The translations under genes and the position numbers were made by a program. The notes beneath the pieces were generated by a model that was not told the origin of the DNA, did not search any database, and saw nothing but the letters and a program-made list of their open reading frames with translations. A DNA stretch of 48,216 nt from Vitrella brassicaformis (lineage: Eukaryota > Sar > Vitrellaceae): assembly GCA_001179505.1 (NCBI GenBank), contig CDMY01000973.1, positions 184,125 through 232,340 of the forward strand. The letters run 5' to 3'. Positions 41,604 through 48,216 of this stretch are shown in pieces (within the stretch, counting starts at the first letter, position 1; each line of letters starts with the position of its first letter).

Positions 41604-44085
41604 ATGGCCGCAGCAGAGAGGTGCGCACGACTCGCACACAACACAGCACACAACAGATGCACTCAGGTGTGTGCTGTGCTGTGCTGTCTGTCATGTGTTG
41701 CAGCCGTGTTGGTGGGTGGGATGGTCAAGAGAGCAGCGTCGATGGGCTGCCGCGACGCGAACCTCACGTGGGCGGTGCAGCTGCTGGACGTGTGCCGCGC
41801 CGACCGACTCATCGACACAAACGACGCCACGCAGGCAAAGAGATCTGAATGGCATACAGAGAGTGAGGACTCATGGGATGTGTGTGTCACTTGCCTGGCT
41901 GCTGACACACAGATAGCAGATGCGTGTGTGGCCGCCTGCGTCAAGCGGCTGGAGCCACACTTGCTGATGGACTACATGCCGGATGACCCCCCCCACACAC
42001 ACAGACAGGTACTGAAACACAGACACACGCACACGACGCTCACCTGTGCAGCGCCGACCTGTCTGTCTGTCCGTTTGACTCTGTGTGCAGGTGATGAAGC
42101 GTGTGGCGGTTGATAGTTCTGTGTGCGGCATTGGGTGTCTGGATGGGCTGTTCGCTGCTGCCGGCATGGACACCCACGGCCGCCTGTTCTCATTCGCCAA
42201 ATACCTCATGGTCAGTCTGTCCGCCAGCCACACAGGAACACGTCCAGCTATCGCATGGCTTCTCCCTGTCGTGTGTCTCTGTGTGTGCAGTTCTTGTCGA
42301 TGTGTGACATCAACTTGGCCGCGTGCGATGTCCGTCTGCTGGCCGCCACGGCCGTCTACATCACACGCAAGACCAACCAGGGCCAAAGAGCGGGCGGCAT
42401 ATGGGTGAGCCAAAGCGGCACGTGTCATGGCCTATCTATGGCCTGTGTTCATTTGTGTGTCTGATTGTCTATTGTCAGAGTACGGCCCTTGTGGGTCAGA
42501 GTTTGGTTAGCGAGTCGGCGTTGGAGTCTGGCATGACGACGTTGAGGATGCAGCGGCTCATGTGGCGCGACACCCGGACCACCAAAGGGGTGCGCATGTC
42601 AGAAGACCAGTAGAATCGCCAACACAGCACCGTGTTGATGTCACTGTGTCGTTTGTGTGGTATGCGTGCAGGTCGTGACCGATACAGCAGATGAGATGTT
42701 CGCCTCGCCCGACCGCCACGGCGTCGCATCGACCCGCAGCCACCCGCAGCAAGAGCAGCAGCAGCAGCATCGGGTGCGTCTGACACAACCGACCGCCATG
42801 CACCAGATTAACTTCTGTATCGATCTGCATTGTTACGTGTGTGCGGGATCTGCAGGCGGGCAGCCAGCAGCACCCCCTCACCCATCTGTTTGCCGAAGAC
42901 CGCTGCCGCCTCCCCAACATCAGCACCACACTACAGCTGAGGGCCTCAGCAGCATGCTTCAGAGACGCCTTCTCATCAACACAGCTGCGCAGCCGAGTGT
43001 CCCACTCGGTGGGCCGTGGCGGAATCGGCACTCAGCTGCTGCGGTTCGACCCATCGCTGGAGATGGGTGACCTCATGGCGGCGGTGTGGATAGCCGAGGA
43101 GGGCGGGCCGTGGGATGAGACGCGGGAGGTGCTCCAGTGGGCCAGCCAGTGCGGCTTCTGTCAGCTGCCCATCAACCTCACGGCAGATGACATCAACACA
43201 CACCCCAACAAGACGGTAACCACACATACAGAGGGGCGGGAGAGAGCAGAGAGGCCTCATCCTCTCTCTCTGTCTGTGTGTGTCGTGTAGGCGTATAGAT
43301 CGGTAGCTCGTGTGTTGGCGCAGCTCATGGTGGTCGGCCGCCACGTGGACTTCGGTGACGGCAGCCGCCTGCAAATCTTCCGCCATGACAATGGTGAGGT
43401 GCGGGCCATCAAGGACGAGCCCGGCTTCCGGCTTGCCGTCAACCCGCCCCTCGCTGCCCACCATCTGTATCAGCAGCACCGACTACAGCACGACCCACCA
43501 GTGCGCAGCCGCATCTACTCGCCCCTCATCAACCGATTGGTGTCGTGGGACCCGTACACCGATGCGTCATCGTCGTCATTTGCCAAGAAGATGATCTTCC
43601 ACCACTTCTACTGGACTCACCAGATCAATGACACATTCGATTATCTCAGGTAACCCACCACTGGCACCAGTGTGGCGAGAGGGGTGTGTGTTCGATTGGG
43701 TGTCTGTGGGAGGGTGGTTCAGGTATGTTGGTGGCGGCCGTGTGGATGGCCTCCTCACCCAGTCGCCCCACACACCAGTGGCCGGATGCACTACTACACT
43801 CAGCCGGGAAGACGACATCGGTGATGAGCGACAGCTGGTGCTGACCGACGACAGCCACAACTTCATCGCATGGATTCGCATCGGGGGTTCTCTCATGGGA
43901 GACGTCGATGACCGTCAGGCAGACAGACAGGCAGAGCTGCCGGCCGGTCACATGTCATGTATTGTTTCTTCCTGTCATTGTCTGCAGTGGATGTGTGTGT
44001 CCAGACGACCGAGGCGCCTGTGTGTGCGAGCGGTGCGTTCAAGGACCGCTTCCCCGTGACCACTCGGCTGGCACGTGTGGCGTAA
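41604..44085 (+). CDS. Cyclin-like protein, copy B
   Basis: From ATG 41604 (MAAAERCARLAHN) exons encode AVLVGGMVKRAASMGCRDAN, WAVQLLDVCRADRLID, IADACVAACVKRLEPHLL, VMKRVAVDSSVCGIGCLDGL, RLFSFAKYLM, MCDINLAACDVRLLAATAVY, STALVGQSLVSESALESGMT, a Gln-rich linker, LFAEDRCRLPNISTTLQL, LEMGDLMAAVWIAEEGG, AYRSVARVLAQLMVVGRHVD, SFAKKMIFHHFYWTHQIND and FKDRFPVTTRLARVA. The first part resembles tandem cyclin boxes; the second half is unknown. The first 37 bp 'intron' (41667-41703) must be read through to keep frame, unlike copy A. A GC-AG intron (41835-41912) is shared with A. TAA at 44083-44085 replaces a CTG of copy A. An in-frame acidic tail continues to 44495 beyond it, and GTAAGG here could instead be a new donor. 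Confidence 0.6.
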
Positions 44086-44495
44086 GGGCGAGTGGCGCCA
44101 TACGCCTTCGACGGACAAGTAGAAGACCAGCAGCAGGATGATGACGGTACGGACAGAAAGAGGGAGAGGACACACACATGGTGACCATGAATGGATGGAT
44201 GGCATTTCTTGTCTGTCTGTCTGTCTGTCTGTCTGGGTGGGTGGTGTAGATTCCGACGGCCATGGCGGTGGCTGGGATGATATGGATGACGACAGCAACG
44301 GAGAGGACAGCGGAGGTACACATAAAGGAAAGAAGGCCCACCCAGACGCCCCCGCCACAGATGCCTTACCCTCCCCACCGACCCGCGTCACATGTCTGCC
44401 TGCGTGCGTCTGTGTCTGTGTCGATGGCAGGTGAGGGTGCGTCGGCTGAGGAGGAGCACCAAGACGGCGGCGGTAGCGGCAATGCATCGCTCTGA
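44086..44495 (+). other. Orphan acidic tail exons after the copy B stop
   Basis: In the same frame as copy B after TAA come VAPYAFDGQVEDQQQDDD, then phase-matched exons DSDGHGGGWDDMDDDSNGED and GEGASAEEEHQDGGGSGNAS with a stop at 44495. This looks like a former or alternative C-terminus rather than a separate gene. Confidence 0.5.
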
Positions 44496-45817
44496 CGACA
44501 CACACAGACCGATCTCAATACTCACTGGTGCGCCACAGACATACTGCAACGTGATCCGCTGGTGCCATGCGTCCTCTCTGTCTGTGTGTGTTGTGGTCAG
44601 GAGGGTGGCGGAGTGCTGCCTGCCGTCCTCTCTCTCTAAGTCGCTGACCGGCGCAGATCAGATCAGCTGCTGATGTCGTGTCGACCGAATGGACCGAGTA
44701 GCTGGCTGTGCGTGGGATGAAAGGTGGACGTGGGTGTGGGTGGGTCTGTGGGTCCCCTCTCCCCTCTGTGTGTGGCCCTCCTCCGACTCTCTGTATATGA
44801 ATCTGTGTGAGAGTGTCGATATGCACTGGGCTGACTGCCTGGCTGTCTGTCTGCCTGCGTCTGCGTGTGCGTGGATGGACTGACTGATATGAACGTGTTG
44901 GTGCGCACAAATCAGTATGCTCACAAACTCAAACCATCCTTGGCCACCATGTTTATCTGTTGTCCCTCTCCCTCTCCATCTGGATTTGTTGGCTGGGCGG
45001 TCGGTGCTTTTGTTGGGCTGATGATTGACATCTTCTCTCTCTCTCTCTCTCTCTGGCTACGTATTCACCTAGACAGACAGACAGACAGACAGGCCGATCG
45101 ATGCCCCTTACCGCCCACTCTTTGTGTTTCCATCCATCCGTCCATCCATTTATCCATTTATCCATATGCGACGCATAGTTTGCTCCATGCTCGCACGCGT
45201 CACAATACGTAGCCATACATGGCAGTGTGTGTCTCTCTCGCACTCGTGGTCCATCCACTCACACCGTCACACCAAACAGACATGCTGCACACAAACGTAC
45301 ACGAGTTGTTTCTCCAATATGATGGGTGTGGTGCAGGCCTCTCAAGGGGTCAGGCTGAGTGTCGATCATGTCTGGCCCTTCACGCATGGGGTTAAGAGTG
45401 TGTGCGCACTGCTTGTCAGGCCAATGGAGGAATGCCGTGACCTCCGTGTGTGTGTGCGTCTGTGTGTCTCCCTTTCCCCCTCCCTCCCTCCCTCCCTGTA
45501 CACTTGTCGATATATCCCTTCCGTCCCAGGGTTACTTGTCATTCGCCTTTGTAGTTGTGCGGCTCTCTCGACCGTTCTGTGAGGATGGAGTCGGTGCATT
45601 TCCGTGTGTGTGTGTGTGTGTCGTGACGGACGGACGGAAACGATCTCATCAATCTTCTTTCTGCGCATACAAGTTTGTCAATGCCCGACGCAGTCAGTCA
45701 GTCTGTCTGTCTGTGTGTCTGTGTGTCTGTACACCCGAGAGCGAGTCCCCCCGTCTCCTTGGCTACTTACATATACCTCCCAGCTACCCGGCACACACGG
45801 GCCATCCATCCACCCAT
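44496..45817. other. Convergent spacer, no gene seen
   Basis: About 1.3 kb of (CTGT)n, (TCCA)n, (TC)n and TG-rich sequence. Short ORFs are repeat translations. No RNA gene recognised. Confidence 0.5.
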
Positions 45818-47846
45818 CTATGCCTCTTCCCCCTCCCCCTCCACCTCCACCTCCCCATCACTACGGCCATCGCTACCGCTGTCGGTGTCCAAATCGCCGA
45901 CACCGTCGCTCTCGCTGTCCCCATCCTCGCCGCCTTGCTCATCGTCAATCTGAATCGCACCCGCCTGAATCAAGGCCGCCTGCCGCTGCACGTCGACGCG
46001 ATCCGGGAAGTGGTTGAGGAGAAGCGCGACTGCCTGAATGGATAATAAGGGACAGACGACACACTAACAGTATGTATGTGCTTGCGCTCCTCTGTCGACA
46101 TGATGCCTCCAAGGCAGCCCACCAGCGCTGCGGCGCCCATGTCATTGTGTGCCTGCTGCTCGACTATCTTGTCCAAACCGCCGGCCTGCACAGAAGGCAC
46201 AGAAAGATAACCGTGGGTATGCTGTTCGCTTTCTCATCATTGTCCTCTTCTCCCTCTGTCTCACCTGCTCTATTAGTGTGGAGTAGGGGTTGTCGGGGAG
46301 ACCCTCGTTGGCCTGCTTCTGACGACCCGCACTGCACATGAGAGGGCAACACGTCGGCAGCACACAGGCGGCATAGTTTGTTGACCAACCTGGATATTTT
46401 GTCCAGCACGGAGATCATGCCGCTGAGTCGCGTGCTGTCGTCGCCATCGAGCAGGTCACAGAAGAACTGGATGCCGCCACACTCAACCGCATGCTCAACC
46501 TGTACGATTGAGCAAACGCGACATGAGCTCAGGAAACATATTCAATGTGTGTGGGCGGCTGGTATACACAGATACGCATACACACCTGCTGCTGCGATCC
46601 TCCCATTGCTACATTTCCGACGCTTATGGCCGCCATGTCCTTCACGACCTCATCGGTCTCCCCGCTGGCCGCCACGTCGATCAGCCGAGGCACCAGATCA
46701 CCATCGATGAGCGCCTGCTTGTGGGCGGTGCTACCTGCAGCCAATCAATCCACACCAAGCAGCACCTTTTACTGTGACGTGCTGAATGAGATGCGTGCGT
46801 GGCAGAGGTACCTGTGGCTAGGAACATCGCCGTCAGGCATCCGACGCCTTTCATTCGCGATTCGGCTGCCTCGAGCAGGAGTCGCTTGATCGAGGCCACG
46901 GCGCCACACTCGACCAACGCCTCACGATCAGCATCGGTACCTGAGGGAATCACCCATCAGGGACAAGCCGGACGTACACAGTGAGCCATTCAGCCGATGG
47001 TGGTGTTTCGTGCCCTCATGGTTGCTAACTGACCGCAAGCCTCAGCACAAGCCCCGGCACAGAACGCCCCAAAGTGTCTGAGGGCCCCTTTTGCAGATTG
47101 CAGCACGAGCTCGTCCTGCTGCGGCTCGGCGAGGAGACCGACCAGGACGGGCAGGAAGGGGGCCAACTCGGCCAGTGGGACAGGGGGGGGGGGGAGTTCT
47201 CGGAGACACTCAACAGAATGCCCAGCAGACGGGCGCCCAGGTGGAGCACTCTGATGACACTGCTCTCGCGCATCGCCTTCAGCAGCGGCTGCAGGACACC
47301 CGCCGCCAGCACCGCATCGCGACGGGTCGATGACTCCGTCGTGATGATGCACAGCGCCCCGATGGCCACCTCTCGTAAATAGTCATTGGCTGACGACACG
47401 AGCTGCACCAGGGGCGGGACGGCACCCGCATCCACCACCAAATCGCCATGCGTAATCGCCAGCTCGCCGAGGGCCAATGCTGCCTGTCGCTGCACCTCCT
47501 CGCACCCGCTCAGCTGCTCTACCAAAGCTGGCAGCACACCCGCATCGATGGCCTTCTGCTCGATGGTGCCATCTAATCGCTTGATGGACAGCAGCTGGAC
47601 CAGCTGCCGTACGACGTCAGTGCGAACCTGCGGTTCACTGGCCGATGCTATGAGGTGACAGATGTCGGAGATGACGGCGGTGATGTCGGCCTCGAGGGCC
47701 TCCAGCCCTCGCTGCTGGACGGCGTGGTCGTACGCCTCCTGTGTGCCGATGGATTTGTACAGGTCTCTCGCCTTGGCCAGCACTGCTTGGGGTGAGGGAT
47801 GGCCATCTGTGGTGCTGACGGCCTCTGCTGTGCCGCCCGAATCCAT
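45818..47846 (-). CDS. Importin-alpha-like armadillo repeat protein ARM3, homopolymer frameshift in exon 1
   Basis: ATG 47846 (MDSGGTAEAVSTTDGHPSPQ) opens a protein parallel to ARM2: AVLAKARDLYKSIGTQEAYD, ISDICHLIASASEPQ, AITHGDLVVDAGAVPPLVQL and GALCIITTESSTRRDAVLAA. At the 12-base C run (47183-47194 on the plus strand as G) the frame is lost. Restoring one C re-enters VPLAELAPFLPVLVGLLAEP and also gives the phase needed at the 47034 donor, as in ARM2. So either the run is miscalled or the gene is broken. Later exons are intact (ALVECGAVASIKRLLLEA, NEGLPDNPYSTLIEQ, AGGLDKIVEQQAHNDMGAAA) and end in a long acidic Asp/Glu/Gly tail at TAG 45818. The importin-type W-x-x-x-N residues are gone. The frame is open upstream of the ATG to 48038 (MKASAASFSFHAIHPFSRWF). 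Confidence 0.7.
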
Positions 47847-48216
47847 CTCGTCCAACCTGCGAAGACCAACACACATGCACACGACGCGGAATGCTCCCAT
47901 GGCCGCTTCCTCCTGACTTGTCCACGTGCGCAATGCTACGCTGCTCGCCCAGATCTCACGACGCCACGCCTGACCTGAGAACCAGCGAGAGAACGGGTGG
48001 ATGGCATGAAATGAGAACGATGCGGCGGACGCCTTCATTTACCGTCGTGTGTGCAGGCTGTGACGCTAGGCTCACGGTACCGACGAAACGCAACAAAAGC
48101 AGCGGTTTCAGGGAGCACCCTAGGTGGCCTGACGGCCAAGTCCCCTGTCGGTCTGTCCAACATGAAACAGGCACCCTAACATGCAACCCGGACACGCAAC
48201 ACGCAGCACGCAGAGG
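47847..48216. other. 5' flank of ARM3
   Basis: It contains an open stretch in frame with ARM3 (to ATG 48038), an acceptor-like CTTCGCAG just before ATG 47846 and the second copy of the 27-bp motif (48098-48124). It may hold the real first exon and the promoter. Confidence 0.45.
48098..48124. repeat. 27-bp motif, copy b
   Basis: It matches 28020-28046 with a single mismatch and the same orientation relative to the downstream minus-strand gene. Confidence 0.6.

Larger units (their letters stand above)
32001..44500. repeat. Large inverted duplication of a cyclin-like / ARM gene pair
   Basis: The left arm (cyclin-like A on -, spacer, ARM1 on +) is mirrored by the right arm (ARM2 on -, spacer, cyclin-like B on +). 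Exon order, many intron positions and the 140 bp spacer agree. Identity is high in exons and 5' regions (for example 35167-35600 against 41090-41500) and low in introns. The ARM pair is much more diverged than the cyclin-like pair. Confidence 0.8.

Overview
This is a nuclear window from a microbial eukaryote. Every gene I could resolve is interrupted by short introns of mostly about 50-90 bp. These are GT-AG (a few look GC-AG), often rich in TGTGTG/CACACA, and end in CAG or TAG. Spacers are crowded with (TCCA)n, (CA)n, (GA)n and (GGCA)n simple repeats. One protein starts with a signal-peptide-plus-transit-peptide leader of the kind used for secondary red plastids. Together with an ankyrin-TRP-like channel, a CK1 kinase and the exon style, this suggests an alveolate, most likely a chromerid of the Vitrella type. 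That assignment is inference, because no marker gene is present. An exact 300-N block (13838-14137) marks a scaffold gap.

Left part (1-12.6 kb): a secreted zona-pellucida-like protein (676-3612, -), a TAF13-type TFIID subunit (4067-4814, +) and a 22-exon ankyrin/TRP-like channel (6539-10785, +). The channel is flanked by two copies of a four-helix membrane protein gene (5503-6430 and 11693-12605, both -) that were duplicated together with their flanking repeats. One copy has lost a GT splice donor.

Middle part (14.6-31.4 kb): a casein kinase 1 (about 14687-17700, -), a small gene (17948-18279, +), a 17-exon secreted and membrane-anchored protein of unknown family (19604-23086, -) and a GPH/MFS_2 sugar-type transporter (23168-26574, +). 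These are followed by a probable plastid-targeted protein (26973-27831, -), a coiled-coil protein (28352-30160, -) and a FAM133-like basic nuclear protein (30573-31364, +). Most of these sit as divergent pairs with 80-450 bp shared promoter spacers.

Right part (32-48 kb): an inverted duplication of a two-gene unit. The unit pairs a cyclin-like gene with an importin-alpha-like armadillo (ARM) gene, transcribed divergently: A- (32001-35070) with ARM1+ (35838-38193), mirrored by ARM2- (38797-40956) with B+ (41604-44085). A third copy, ARM3- (45818-47846), follows. The copies carry indels, a changed stop, an internally duplicated module and progressive loss of the Trp/Asn residues that importin-alpha uses to bind nuclear-localisation signals. 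This looks like a young, still diverging lineage-specific family. Exon joins below were made by eye from reading-frame phase and splice consensus. No transcript or homology search was available.
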